A DNA stretch of 40,280 nt from the IMG/VR virus record IMGVR_UViG_3300045282_000069, positions 1 through 40,280 of that record; one strand, written 5' to 3'. Source of the stretch: a virus. Below, one piece after another: positions 23,782 through 32,645 of this stretch. The notes beneath the pieces were generated by a model. The model saw only the letters and a program-made list of their open reading frames with translations, was not told the DNA's origin and searched no databases. Position 1 is the first letter of the stretch. Each line of letters starts with the position of its first letter. The position numbers were made by a program, and so were the translations under genes.

Positions 23782-24936
23782 TTACTGCATTCCATAGATG
23801 ACAAGGCGCGACCCGGCGAGCCAGTTCGCCGTGCAGGTGATCTTCAAACGCGAGATAGGCACGATTGATTCGTACAAGAACGTCTGCCGGCTCTGAATGT
23901 TGTTGGCGACTGTGGATTGTGCTGCGCTCGAGGTGGCCTCTCCCGTTTTCCAGTTGTTCGGGTTGTCATAGGCGGGGATCTTCATGGTGAAGCAGCCGAA
24001 CGCACCCGCGGGCGAAGTCGCCGCTGGAACGGTTCCGATGTTCATGCCGGCACCCTGACTGACCGACGCACCCGTCACGGTTCCGTTCACGTTCTGGATG
24101 CGGTTCAGGTCATAGAGCAAACCCGAGTCGTTGTTGAAGATCAGTGTGATGTTGTCGTTCGTTGATGCCGTGGTGGAGCGCAGGACTGCCTCCACAAGCA
24201 GCGCGAAGTGTCCCTGCGCGATACCGGCAGCACCAGTGTCTATCTGGGCAGCATCAGCAGGCAGGTAGCCGGAGTCGTAAAGCACCGGTAGACCCAGGAC
24301 TGGGACTACGGGCGTTCCGGTCCCGACTTGCAGGAGCGCTCCTACCGAGAGTTCATCCACGAACGGCGGCGACAACTCGTAGAAGTCGGAAAACATGACC
24401 TCGCTGTTCGACGGGATCGTCTCGTTCGCGACGGTGATGAAGATGTTCGAGTTCTGGTCTGGTGCAGGCAGCGGTGTAGCGAAGTCGCCGATGACGAGAA
24501 TCGCGTCGGTCGCGAGTTCGTACTCGAACGACGCAGCCAGTTCCAAGTAGTCCTCGTAGATGACCTGACTGCTAGCCGGGATCGTCTCGTCTGCGACGGT
24601 TAGGTATGTGTTCGCGAACTGGTCGTGCTCGACGTCGGTGAGCGTCTTGGCGGTGATCGTGGCGGCGATCTGGTCACCGATCACCACCGTCCGCGCTGAC
24701 GAACTCTCCTGCGCGCGTGTGATCGTGAACGTGTCCGTCGAGATCAACGTCACCCTGACGATCTCGGCGTTCGCCGTCGTCGGCTGCGCGCCGGCCGGCC
24801 AGATCGTCGCGTTGAAAGGAACTGCAGGGAACTTCGCTCCGTCCGCAGCGGTGACGACGAGGCTCGTCCCAGACGATGCGGGGGACGGGGCTGTCGCCAC
24901 CAGACTGTATGCGAAGTTCTTGTGAGCGTCGGCCAA
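23782..24936 (-). CDS. fibre or decoration protein with internal duplication
   Basis: This 384-residue protein starts at TTG 24936. Residues ~20-95 (AAGAKFPAVPF-like region, TFTITRAQESSSARTVVIGD) form a common phage appendage N-terminal domain. Residues ~110-155 and ~165-210 repeat (LTVADETIPASSQVIYEDYL versus ITVANETIPSNSEVMFSDFY). The C-terminal half is a beta domain that could bind a carbohydrate. The block's position between capsid and connector suggests head-attached fibres. Confidence 0.6.
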   Translation of the reverse strand: MADAHKNFAYSLVATAPSPASSGTSLVVTAADGAKFPAVPFNATIWPAGAQPTTANAEIVRVTLISTDTFTITRAQESSSARTVVIGDQIAATITAKTLTDVEHDQFANTYLTVADETIPASSQVIYEDYLELAASFEYELATDAILVIGDFATPLPAPDQNSNIFITVANETIPSNSEVMFSDFYELSPPFVDELSVGALLQVGTGTPVVPVLGLPVLYDSGYLPADAAQIDTGAAGIAQGHFALLVEAVLRSTTASTNDNITLIFNNDSGLLYDLNRIQNVNGTVTGASVSQGAGMNIGTVPAATSPAGAFGCFTMKIPAYDNPNNWKTGEATSSAAQSTVANNIQSRQTFLYESIVPISRLKITCTANWLAGSRLVIYGMQ

Positions 24937-24946
24937 CTGGCAGCCT

Positions 24947-25375
24947 CTATGCGGCGATCGGCGTGAGGGCCATCGTCAGGGAACCCGACGGGATCGTGAA
25001 CGTGTCACCGATTGCGACTGTCTTCGATGCCGTGAGGGCGCTCGAGCCGAGGAACGTGCCGGACGTGCTCGCCGTCCAGAATGAGACGTGCGAATACGTC
25101 TCCGCGGCGCTGACGCTCAACCAGACGACGTCGGCGTTCGTCGCGTTCGCGCCACCCGAACTGGAGGCGAACGTCGCCTGCTGACGGCTTGTGTTGCTGG
25201 CCGCGTTCGACGTGCCGGCCGCTCCAGGATCGCCCGTGTGCAGCTTGACGAACACGGTGGCGTTACCCGGATAGTCGGTGCCTTTCGCGAGCGCGTCGAG
25301 GATGCTGTTCGCCTGTCCTGACGCGATACCCACCGCCCAGCGAAGAGCGAACAGTAGAAGGACTGCAAGGAACAT
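24947..25375 (-). CDS. phage appendage protein with hydrophobic N-terminus
   Basis: This 142-residue protein begins FLAVLLLFALRWAVGIASG, a possible membrane or signal segment, followed by ILDALAKGTDYPGNATVFVK and GDPGAAGTSNAASNTSRQQA, a domain common in phage tail-fibre-like proteins. The end (LTASKTVAIGDTFTIPSGSL) is also typical. It follows the capsid block; the N-terminal hydrophobic stretch is unusual for this family. Confidence 0.6.
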   Translation of the reverse strand: MFLAVLLLFALRWAVGIASGQANSILDALAKGTDYPGNATVFVKLHTGDPGAAGTSNAASNTSRQQATFASSSGGANATNADVVWLSVSAAETYSHVSFWTASTSGTFLGSSALTASKTVAIGDTFTIPSGSLTMALTPIAA

Positions 25376-25378
25376 CAG

Positions 25379-25525
25379 CTACTCCTCTTCTTTTTGGCCG
25401 AGGGCTTCTTGGGCTGCCTGTTGCGGAGCGCCGAGGCCGGAGAGGTCGTCGGTCGTGGTCGACTGCGGCTTCTCACCCTTCGGGTTGTATTCGCCCGCCT
25501 CTCGGCGCTCCCTGTACGGCGTCAT
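25379..25525 (-). CDS. tiny disordered acidic protein, 48 aa
   Basis: ATG 25525 opens MTPYRERREAGEYNPKGEKP followed by a Ser/Thr/Gln-rich and Glu-rich tail. It starts two bases after the previous stop. It may be a capsid-associated accessory; no family is recognised. Confidence 0.5.
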   Translation of the reverse strand: MTPYRERREAGEYNPKGEKPQSTTTDDLSGLGAPQQAAQEALGQKEEE

Positions 25526-25526
25526 C

Positions 25527-25772
25527 TCAGCTCAGCGCCGGCGGCGCGAACTCGTTGCCTTTCGGGCTGGCCTGAACCGTGGTGCCACTGACGTTCGGCT
25601 GCATCACGTACTCGTCCGGGCCCGCCGAAGCGACATCGCCAGGTGCAGGCGTCGGGCTCGAGCCGGGACCGCCGTCAGTCGGCATGACCTGACCGGACGG
25701 GTTGTACGCCTCAGGACCAACGGGCATCCCGCCTGCGTTCTCCTGCTCGCCCGATTCCATTCCACTCAACAT
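25527..25772 (-). CDS. small Pro/Gly-rich protein after capsid, 81 aa
   Basis: This low-complexity protein (GGMPVGPEAYNPSGQVMP; GPGSSPTPAPG) starts at ATG 25772, after a strong hairpin. Its composition suggests disorder. Similar small genes follow capsid genes in actinophages. Function unknown. Confidence 0.5.
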   Translation of the reverse strand: MLSGMESGEQENAGGMPVGPEAYNPSGQVMPTDGGPGSSPTPAPGDVASAGPDEYVMQPNVSGTTVQASPKGNEFAPPALS

Positions 25773-25792
25773 CGGTTCTCTCCCTTCGTAGC

Positions 25793-25828
25793 GGGAGGGT
25801 CTGGCCTCTGTCGGAGCCAGACCCTCCC
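25793..25828 (-). terminator. strong hairpin after major capsid gene
   Basis: A 13-bp perfect inverted repeat, GGGAGGGTCTGGC and GCCAGACCCTCCC, encloses a 10-base loop 20 bp after the capsid stop. It has no U tract, so it may attenuate or stabilise the capsid mRNA end and so set a high capsid-to-downstream ratio. Confidence 0.65.
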
Positions 25829-25847
25829 TTCCCCCAGCGCCCCGTGG

Positions 25848-27107
25848 TTACGAGGCGGTCGTGATCAGCGCGAACGCACCGTCGTCGACGACGTCGGCCT
25901 CGAATGCGCCGATGATGCCGACCTCGACACCGCCGATCGCCGGCTCGACGACACGCAGCTCCACCGGAGCACCGGCCGTCTCGGCGACGAGCAGGCCTGC
26001 CGAGTCCCCGACGATGATCGTGCCGGAGTCGAGGCCACGCGAGATCACGATGTTCAGCGGGCCGATGTTCTGGCCGTTGACCGACATGAACTGCGTGAAC
26101 GCGTTCGACGTGAGGCCCAGGAAGTAGCCGAAGCGGTCCGGGGCCAGGTAGATCGTGTCGGCGACACGGCCGCTGTTGGCGAACACGGCTGCGTAGCCGG
26201 CACCGATGCCGGTCATCATCTGGGCGAACGTGTCGGTCGCCCCGACCTGCGTCGAGATGTGGTGCGTGAAGGCGGAGTCGGTGAGCGCCTTCGCGGCGTC
26301 CTGCTCCGTCTTGAGCGCGTAGTCGGCTGCGGCCAGATCGAACCACAGGGACAGCGCGTCCGGGGTCGTCCAGTTGATCGCCTGCCACGACAGGTCGCCG
26401 CCACCGAGGTACGTGGATGCGGTCTGCGTGACGAGGTCGACGACCATGCCCTGGTTGCCGGCCTCCGTCTTCTGCGAAGCCTGCACCGACACGATCGGAC
26501 GAGTGGTGACCTTCGGGTACGTAAGCGTGCCCCGCATCAGCGACGTGCGCATCGCGGAGTTGACCAGGTTCCGGTTCTTGTTGATGATCTGGAAGATCTG
26601 GTCGAGGTACTGCGGGGTCTGCAGACCGGCGACGTTGCTCGAGAGCGTGTTCGCCGGAGTCCTCTGCAGCAGCTGGATCCGCTCGCGTGCCTTGAGTGCC
26701 TGCTCCTCGCCACCGGCGAGCTGCGCGATCTTGGCGCACTCGGGCGTGCTGCGGGTGAGGATGAAGTCACGCGCGTACGTGGCGAAGTCGCGGTACATGA
26801 TGCCGTCGCCTTCGACCTCGACCCCCTCCTCGACACCCGCCATCGCCCTGCGGGCGAGACGTGCCGTCTCGATGGCCGAGTTCGTGGCCTCGATGTCCTT
26901 CGTGAGAGTCGTAGTCTCCGCGTCGATCTCGGTGACGCGCTCCCGGTACTTCAGAATGTGCTCCTGCTCGACTTCGGTGAGCGCCTTCTCGTCGCCTTCG
27001 CGGGAGTTGAGCGCGGCGTTCAGCGCCTCCCACTTGTCGGTGACGACTTCGCGCTCGTCGAGCAGCATCGCCAGGCGCTTCTCCGCCTGCGTAGTCGATG
27101 CGGCCAT
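25848..27107 (-). CDS. major capsid protein, HK97 fold
   Basis: This 419-residue protein starts at ATG 27107 after GGAGGTG. Residues 1-100 are a coiled-coil scaffold-like region (AEKRLAMLLDEREVVTDKWE; RERVTEIDAETTTLTKDIE), processed by the protease in HK97-type heads, and the remainder is a Gly/Ala-rich HK97-fold body (QIFQIINKNRNLVNSAMRTS; GAGYAAVFANSGRVADT; IGIIGAFEADVV-like end). It lies directly after the protease and portal. The N-terminal coiled coil is likely removed on maturation. Confidence 0.85.
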   Translation of the reverse strand: MAASTTQAEKRLAMLLDEREVVTDKWEALNAALNSREGDEKALTEVEQEHILKYRERVTEIDAETTTLTKDIEATNSAIETARLARRAMAGVEEGVEVEGDGIMYRDFATYARDFILTRSTPECAKIAQLAGGEEQALKARERIQLLQRTPANTLSSNVAGLQTPQYLDQIFQIINKNRNLVNSAMRTSLMRGTLTYPKVTTRPIVSVQASQKTEAGNQGMVVDLVTQTASTYLGGGDLSWQAINWTTPDALSLWFDLAAADYALKTEQDAAKALTDSAFTHHISTQVGATDTFAQMMTGIGAGYAAVFANSGRVADTIYLAPDRFGYFLGLTSNAFTQFMSVNGQNIGPLNIVISRGLDSGTIIVGDSAGLLVAETAGAPVELRVVEPAIGGVEVGIIGAFEADVVDDGAFALITTAS

Positions 27108-27110
27108 CGG

Positions 27111-27230
27111 TTACACCTCCGTGCTGATTGACATGGACTGGTTCCGCTGGCGGGTGTCGAGCCAGGGGTGCCGGTCTGCGCCGGGGTGCCTGTTCAGTTC
27201 GAGGTGCGCCCTATGCGGTGAGCGATTCAC
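27111..27230 (-). CDS. possible small gene between protease and capsid, 39 aa
   Basis: GTG 27230 opens a basic, His/Asn-rich frame (HPGADRHPWLDTRQRNQSMS) that fills a 134-bp gap. No good ribosome site precedes it. It may be a real small gene or just an open frame; the alternative is that the gap holds only the capsid ribosome site. Confidence 0.35.
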   Translation of the reverse strand: MNRSPHRAHLELNRHPGADRHPWLDTRQRNQSMSISTEV

Positions 27231-27241
27231 AGAGTAGATCG

Positions 27242-28207
27242 TCAGGTGGATGAACTTGTCGAGTTGAATGCGTCGAGGATCTTCTTCAGCCGCGTCTCGG
27301 CTGCGTCACGCTGAGCCTGTGTCGCGTCCTTCGGGTCGCCCTGTCCGATCCGCGACAGGGCGGCCCGGACGCCGCCGACGTTGATCGCGCCCGAGCCCGG
27401 CTCCTTGTAGGGGAGGTGACAGCGGTCCTTCGTCTTCGGTCCGCCGGGAGTGTTCAGGTCGATCGCGGCTGCGGCGCAGTACGCCTCCGGCGTGTCCCAA
27501 CGCGAGGCTGAACCGTCCCAGGGGATCTCGGTGTACGCGCGCGAAAGCAAGACCGCCATCCCCTCGGGAAGGTCGATGCCGAGATCGAAGCAGCGTTCGA
27601 GAAGCGCCTTGTTGACGGGCGGCGGCATGAGAGATTCGTCCTCGAAGACTTCGTCCTCCTCGCGCATCGCCAGTACCTGCGCCTTGCTGTACGCGGGTTG
27701 GTAGGTCAGTAGCACGGAGTCGAGGTGAGCCTTGACGCGTTGCACGATCCCCTCGGATGACCGTCGCGACACGACCGGGAGGAACTCAGCCGAGACACCG
27801 TGCAGGACGCCTTCGCGGACGAGTTCGCGGGCTGTCTCGGCTTCGGCTCCCGAGTGCATCTTGAAGCGACCCAGATAGCCATCGTCGGCGTTGACTAGTT
27901 CGGTTCCATGGCCGATCACTCCCGCCAGACCTGGCTTGCGTTCGCCAGTGTTAGCGTCAAGCCCCGTGTGACCAGGGCCGACCCGGAGGAGGACACGGTT
28001 CGCGGCGCTCTCCTGCCTGGAGAAGACACCGGGCATGAACTGTTCCTTGTAGGGCTTGAAGTCTGGCGGATCAGCGACCTGCACGACCTCATCGAAGGGA
28101 ACAACGCGCACGTCGAGCGTGCGGTCGTCCGACATCTGCGCCTCGACGCCGTAGGTGCGGACGAGGATGTCACGCCCGACCTTGGCCTCCTCCACAACTT
28201 CGGTCAT
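27242..28207 (-). CDS. prohead protease (HK97-like, S78) with C-terminal domain
   Basis: This 321-residue protein has the protease pattern: LLRVGPGHTGLDANTG with candidate His80, an FKMHSGAEAETARELVREG stretch and LHGVSAEFLPV with candidate Ser139. A C-terminal domain (YCAAAAIDLNTPG; DRCHLPYKEPGSGAINVGGV; QRDAAETRLKKILDAF) resembles the fused helper domain common in actinophages. It matures the capsid by cleaving the scaffold region. It follows the portal gene. Confidence 0.8.
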   Translation of the reverse strand: MTEVVEEAKVGRDILVRTYGVEAQMSDDRTLDVRVVPFDEVVQVADPPDFKPYKEQFMPGVFSRQESAANRVLLRVGPGHTGLDANTGERKPGLAGVIGHGTELVNADDGYLGRFKMHSGAEAETARELVREGVLHGVSAEFLPVVSRRSSEGIVQRVKAHLDSVLLTYQPAYSKAQVLAMREEDEVFEDESLMPPPVNKALLERCFDLGIDLPEGMAVLLSRAYTEIPWDGSASRWDTPEAYCAAAAIDLNTPGGPKTKDRCHLPYKEPGSGAINVGGVRAALSRIGQGDPKDATQAQRDAAETRLKKILDAFNSTSSST

Positions 28208-28210
28208 CAG

Positions 28211-29473
28211 CTACTCCCTTCCGAGTCCGACCAGCCGCGGCTGCGGCGGGTTCTTCTGTGCTACCGGCGAAGCGCCGGCAGTCGGTGGTGCAGGCGGAAC
28301 CTGCGGATAGTCCTCTGACTCCGCAGCAGCCTGCGGGTCGTCCTGGTTACCGGCGAACGGGCCGGTCGCGACACCCGTCTCCACATGGAACGGCTGGTAT
28401 GTGTCCTCCGCGTCGAACCAGACCCACTGGCCTGACGGCAACGCCTGCGAGGTGAACGCGTCCGCGATCCTCTTCGCAGTCGGGCGCAGCTCGTACCTCC
28501 ACCACTGTTCGCCGACCATGGCCGGGTTCTGGTAGGTGAGGGCCGAGTTGCCTCGGCCGCCGCCGACCGTCATGTTGATCAGGACGGCGGGGATCCCGAA
28601 CGCGGTGGCAAGCGCGAGCGCATTGAAGTCCTGGTTCTCGAGCAGAGACAGATCCTTCGGGTTGAACGACAACTCGCTGAAGTCGATCTCAGGCGGCAGA
28701 ACTGGAGGTGCTCCGGACCGCGACGCCGTCCGCTCCTGCCACTGGTTCTGCAACGCGAGCGCCTGAGCCGAGTCGAGCTTCCGCTGCGACTTCAACGCCA
28801 CCTTCGGGATGCCGCCCGTGTTCACCTCGAGCGACGCGTTGCCGGCGGCGAGCAGCCCCCACGCCAACTGCGCGTAGGCGCGGATCGCCGGGGTGCCGTG
28901 CGCTTGGAAGGTTGCGTTCGCGCCGGGGTTACGGTCGATCTGGATCACGTCTGCAGGGTCGAGCAGGTCACCGCCGAGGATCCGGTATTCACGGACACCG
29001 TCGTTCCAGAGTGGTTCGCAGACGCGCGCCGGGATCGTCGTCCAGTTGCGCGGGAACCCGTTCGCGTACCGCTGCGTGATCAAGGCGAGCCCGTACCCCC
29101 AGCCGTACATGTCGGCGACGAGCGCGAAGATCGCGTCAGACACGCCGTTCGGGTAGAAGAGCGGGTCCGGGTTGCATACCCACATCGGTTCCGTCGCGTC
29201 CGTGACGTTCGGCGCTTCGAAGCGCAACGGCATCGACGCGATCTGTTGCGCGTTCATCTGGACGCAACGATTCGTGATCCAGGTGCGCTCGGCGAGTAGA
29301 CCGTCACCAGGCCAGAACATTTGGCCGGCCTCGTTCAAGCCGTTCTGCGTCCACCAGTTCGGGATGATCGAGTTCCAGAGGGACATGTTCGTGCCCTCGA
29401 GCGGCTCGACCCTGCTGAGGACGGGTCCGGCCACATCTGCGGCGGCGCGCGTCAGGCGATCAAGCAGGTTCAA
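28211..29473 (-). CDS. portal protein, HK97-like
   Basis: This 420-residue protein starts at TTG 29473, overlapping the terminase stop. It has the portal core (NRCVQMNAQQIASMPLRF; GWGYGLALITQRYANGFPR; LENQDFNALALATAFGIPAV; NMTVGGGRGNSALTYQNPAM) and a Pro-rich disordered C-terminus. It forms the dodecamer through which DNA is packaged. Confidence 0.85.
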   Translation of the reverse strand: MNLLDRLTRAAADVAGPVLSRVEPLEGTNMSLWNSIIPNWWTQNGLNEAGQMFWPGDGLLAERTWITNRCVQMNAQQIASMPLRFEAPNVTDATEPMWVCNPDPLFYPNGVSDAIFALVADMYGWGYGLALITQRYANGFPRNWTTIPARVCEPLWNDGVREYRILGGDLLDPADVIQIDRNPGANATFQAHGTPAIRAYAQLAWGLLAAGNASLEVNTGGIPKVALKSQRKLDSAQALALQNQWQERTASRSGAPPVLPPEIDFSELSFNPKDLSLLENQDFNALALATAFGIPAVLINMTVGGGRGNSALTYQNPAMVGEQWWRYELRPTAKRIADAFTSQALPSGQWVWFDAEDTYQPFHVETGVATGPFAGNQDDPQAAAESEDYPQVPPAPPTAGASPVAQKNPPQPRLVGLGRE

Positions 29474-30963
29474 TAGATCACGACCTCACTGTTGGCGATG
29501 TCCCGGTCGACGGCAGACCACAGCGCGATCGAACCGGCGATGATGGGCCCCGGATCCGTCTTCGACTTCGACCGTGACCACGCCCAACGGTCGACGAGCG
29601 GCCGTGTCCGGGCACCCCTGACCGCGGTCGAGAGTTCCTCCTGGCCGATGTGGACGACGTTCTTCTCGGCGATCTCGTTCGCGAGCATCCCGCACGCTTC
29701 CGCGTACTCGCCCGTCTTCAGCCGTCGCACCTCCAGGCCGGTCTGTTCCTCGACGGCGTGCGCGATCGTGTTCGCCGGACCGAACCCGTCACAGACCAGC
29801 TCGAGCACCTCATGTTTGCCGCAGCGTTCCTCGAACCAGGCTGGCACCCAGCCCGTCCCCGCCTGACATTTGACGACCTCGATGTGCAGTTTGCCGTGCT
29901 CGTTCAACCCGCAGGCGACGATCGTCGTCCGCCGTGCAGGCGAAACGTCGAATCCGAACACGACCGGGTCGACGACGCGGGATTCGCCGTCCTCGCAGTC
30001 GGCCCATTCCTCCAGCGAGATCTCCGGGTTGCCGACCAGGTCGGTGTCCGGATAGTCGCCGACGCCGAGCAGCTCCACCATGAACTGCCGGTAGCCGAGC
30101 GACCGCAACTCCTTGCGCATGTGGTCGACGCGCACACGACCGCGACCCATCGCCCAATTCACCTGACGCCACGCGTCCTCATCGACGATCACGTCCTCCG
30201 GCACTTCCTCCGGCGAGTCAAAGTCAAGCGAGTATTCGTGGTAGACGAGTGAATCGTCGTCGCCCTCGAGCGCACGCTCACGGACACGCGTCCACACGAC
30301 CGCATGGTCATCGCGCTCCTGGTCGACTGCGTTGCCGGCGTACACCAGCTGCGGACCGCGCGGCGCGGTCGACGCACGAAGGGTCGGCACCATCGTCCCG
30401 TGCGCCCACTCCGACAAGATCTGCGCCTCATCGAGGACTAGCAACGCGACGTCGTCGACACCCTTCAACCCCGACTTCGTTCGCGTCCTGAACTCGATCT
30501 TCGCGCCGTTCTGCAACGTGATCGCCTCGTCACCATGCGAATAGCGGAACCCGACCAGCCGCATCGTCCCCAACTCCGACCGTTCCACCTGGACGAGCAG
30601 ATCCTCGTTCGCACGGATCACCTGCTCGAGCCGCTGGAAATGGCGCGCCGACGTCTTGAACTCATGCGCCGAATGGACGATCAGCATCTCCCCCAACACG
30701 AACATGCCGAACAACTCGCGCGCCATCAGGATGTTGCCCTTGCCGTTCTGTCTCGGCGCGTTCACGCCGAACTCGAATGACTGCCACAGCCCATCGTCGC
30801 GCAACCCGAACATCGAGCGGAGCATCATCTCCTGCTCCAGATCCAACGTCATCTTGTGCTCACGCGCCCACACGACCGCGTCGTCACCGATCGACCAGTC
30901 CACCGCCTCCGGCACATGGCAGATCCGAGGCATCACCACATCCGTCTCGACAACAGTCGCCAT
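29470..30963 (-). CDS. terminase large subunit
   Basis: This 497-residue packaging motor has a Walker A APRQNGKG (69-76), Walker B LLVLDEAQ (174-181) and a nuclease domain beginning VVFGFDVSPARRT. It hydrolyses ATP to pump DNA and cuts the concatemer. It is coupled to a small DNA-binding gene upstream and to the portal downstream. The length is full. Confidence 0.9.
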   Translation of the reverse strand: MATVVETDVVMPRICHVPEAVDWSIGDDAVVWAREHKMTLDLEQEMMLRSMFGLRDDGLWQSFEFGVNAPRQNGKGNILMARELFGMFVLGEMLIVHSAHEFKTSARHFQRLEQVIRANEDLLVQVERSELGTMRLVGFRYSHGDEAITLQNGAKIEFRTRTKSGLKGVDDVALLVLDEAQILSEWAHGTMVPTLRASTAPRGPQLVYAGNAVDQERDDHAVVWTRVRERALEGDDDSLVYHEYSLDFDSPEEVPEDVIVDEDAWRQVNWAMGRGRVRVDHMRKELRSLGYRQFMVELLGVGDYPDTDLVGNPEISLEEWADCEDGESRVVDPVVFGFDVSPARRTTIVACGLNEHGKLHIEVVKCQAGTGWVPAWFEERCGKHEVLELVCDGFGPANTIAHAVEEQTGLEVRRLKTGEYAEACGMLANEIAEKNVVHIGQEELSTAVRGARTRPLVDRWAWSRSKSKTDPGPIIAGSIALWSAVDRDIANSEVVIY

Positions 30964-31172
30964 CAGGCCGCCACCGCCTCGAGCATGACGCGCCCCATCT
31001 TCGCCTTCGCTCGCCGGTCAGCCTGCGCAATCGCCTGACTCGACACGCCGTACTCGGCCGCGCAGTCACGCATCGTCCGGCCCAACACATGACGGTCGAT
31101 GAAAACGTCACGCTGCATCGGCGTCAACTTCTTCGCCGACAACACCATCAGCAGCAGCACCTCGCCGCTCAT
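30963..31172 (-). CDS. HTH protein, sigma-70 region-4-like; possible small terminase
   Basis: This 69-residue protein has LTPMQRDVFIDRHVLGRTM and DCAAEYGVSSQAIAQADRR, a helix-turn-helix like region 4 of sigma-70 factors. Some phages use a similar fold for the terminase small subunit, and its place directly before the large terminase supports that. It could also be a late regulator. It overlaps both neighbours. Confidence 0.65.
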   Translation of the reverse strand: MSGEVLLLMVLSAKKLTPMQRDVFIDRHVLGRTMRDCAAEYGVSSQAIAQADRRAKAKMGRVMLEAVAA

Positions 31173-31756
31173 GCGTACTCCAGGATCACTGGCACGAAAA
31201 CGTCTGCGGTGACGTCACCGCCGCTCCAGTTGTCGAGTGCGCCGTTCGCCGGGTCAGCGACGCCGCTGTTCGAGATACCGGGTGCCCCACTGGCGATGTC
31301 GGAGTCGGTCTGCGTGATGATCGCCGTACCGTCGATCTTCGCCGTGACAGTCGTGCCCTCCACCTCGAGACGCATCACCTGGCTGACCACAATCGGCGTC
31401 ACGACCGTCGAACCGATCTGCGCGAACGACGACCCGCCGCCGGTCCTCTTGAACAGCAGCCAACTGTCGGTGCCGCTGTTGTTGAACGCGATCAGCAGAT
31501 ACTCGGTCCCGTCGGCCAAGGCTCTGACGGTGACGCCGACCCATTTGCCGCTAGCAGGATGAACCGTGATCGTCGCCTGGGAGAACTGGTCGGCACCGAA
31601 GCTATCGGCACTCCAGTATCCAGAGTTGGGGCTGACAGCGCTGACGCCGACCGCCTGCTGCGACACGATCGCCATGGCGGCGTCAGGTGACTCCCCATGC
31701 CAGTTCGCGCCGAGGGCACCGTCAGCTCTGTTGAAGTTGTCGGAGGCGACCGTCAC
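31169..31756 (-). CDS. lectin-like virion protein (ConA/laminin-G-like)
   Basis: This 195-residue protein starts at GTG 31756. DNFNRADGALGANWHG at the start and SGYWSADSFGADQFSQATIT, YLLIAFNNSGTDSWLLFKRT, VMRLEVEGTTVTAKIDG look like a concanavalin-A-like jelly-roll lectin. Such domains bind glycans on the host surface. Its position upstream of terminase is atypical for a tail fibre; head fibre or decoration is possible. Confidence 0.6.
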   Translation of the reverse strand: MTVASDNFNRADGALGANWHGESPDAAMAIVSQQAVGVSAVSPNSGYWSADSFGADQFSQATITVHPASGKWVGVTVRALADGTEYLLIAFNNSGTDSWLLFKRTGGGSSFAQIGSTVVTPIVVSQVMRLEVEGTTVTAKIDGTAIITQTDSDIASGAPGISNSGVADPANGALDNWSGGDVTADVFVPVILEYA

Positions 31757-32292
31757 GCGAAGGTCATCCTCACTTCGCTCCCCTTCGTCCCCGTGCCTGC
31801 GGCGTCACAGTCGAAGTGCAGGACGTCACCCGTCACCACACCCTTGTTCGACGGATTGATGACCGGCGGAGTCGCGGCCGTGTCGGACGTCAACTCGTTC
31901 GCGTCGATCGTGCAGTTCGTCGACAGCATCTCCGTCGCCGCGTTCTTGCGGACAGCGAACGACGGCAGCCCGCTCGACGAAGCCGTCTTCACGAACCAGG
32001 AGATCGACGTCAGCGAAAGACCATTCAGGTCGGAGCCGACGATGAAGTCGTATGACGCGAAATCCTCACCTGACGCGACCGCCGTCCCGTCAGCGATCAA
32101 CACGATCCGCACCGTCCTGGCCGTCGAGCCGCCTCCCCCTTGCGCGTTGAACGCGGCAACCGCGGCCAGCGCCCGCTCCGAATAGCCGACCGTGTCCAGG
32201 TACACCGTCTCCGCATCCGCTGGCAACCCCTCGAGGATCGCGATGATCTGCTGAACCGACGCAAGCTCATATCCGGTCAGCTGCTCGGTCAC
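31753..32292 (-). CDS. beta-rich appendage protein
   Basis: This 179-residue protein starts at GTG 32292, coupled to the HNH stop (GTGA). After a helical N-terminus (LTGYELASVQQIIAILEGL) come beta segments (SISWFVKTASSSGLPSFAVR; LSTNCTIDANELTSDTAATP) typical of phage fibre head domains. It forms a pair with the lectin-like gene. Confidence 0.55.
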   Translation of the reverse strand: MTEQLTGYELASVQQIIAILEGLPADAETVYLDTVGYSERALAAVAAFNAQGGGGSTARTVRIVLIADGTAVASGEDFASYDFIVGSDLNGLSLTSISWFVKTASSSGLPSFAVRKNAATEMLSTNCTIDANELTSDTAATPPVINPSNKGVVTGDVLHFDCDAAGTGTKGSEVRMTFA

Positions 32293-32642
32293 CAGGCTCT
32301 CGACCTCCGAGTCTGCGCGTTCCGCTTCCGCGCGCCAGCCGACCTGTTGCACGACGAATGCGCCGGCCCCAGATAGCCGCGACGGTCATCACGGTGATCC
32401 AGATCCCACGGCTCACCCGGCACGATCAAGCCGCCGGCCAGAACGCCGTCGACCTCCTCCGCGCGCAGGCAGTCCGGTCCCCTCGAACACCGAACCTGAC
32501 CCCCCAGCACAATCGGACGCCATCTGCGCCGAATCGACTGATGCCTGTTCCCGTAGCCGCGAACGTGCGTAGAACGGCGCGAAAAAGCCGGATCAGACCT
32601 CAGAGACGGAAATGTGCCTCGGGGGGTCAAAGGGTGTGCCAC
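32289..32642 (-). CDS. HNH endonuclease next to terminase
   Basis: This 117-residue protein has GYGNRHQSIRRRWRPIV, a zinc-type CSRGPDC, and the HNH core WDLDHRDDRRGYLGPAHSSCN. In many phages with an HNH near terminase the nuclease cooperates in packaging or cos cleavage. It starts at GTG 32642, or TTG 32630, which follows a GGGGGTGG ribosome-like site. It is the first late gene after two hairpins. Confidence 0.75.
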   Translation of the reverse strand: MAHPLTPRGTFPSLRSDPAFSRRSTHVRGYGNRHQSIRRRWRPIVLGGQVRCSRGPDCLRAEEVDGVLAGGLIVPGEPWDLDHRDDRRGYLGPAHSSCNRSAGARKRNAQTRRSRAW

Positions 32643-32645
32643 CCC

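Noticed and set aside
25278-27131. 617-codon plus-strand open frame
   Set aside because: It is the complementary shadow of the capsid and following genes in GC-rich DNA; low-complexity Arg/Val sequence without family features.
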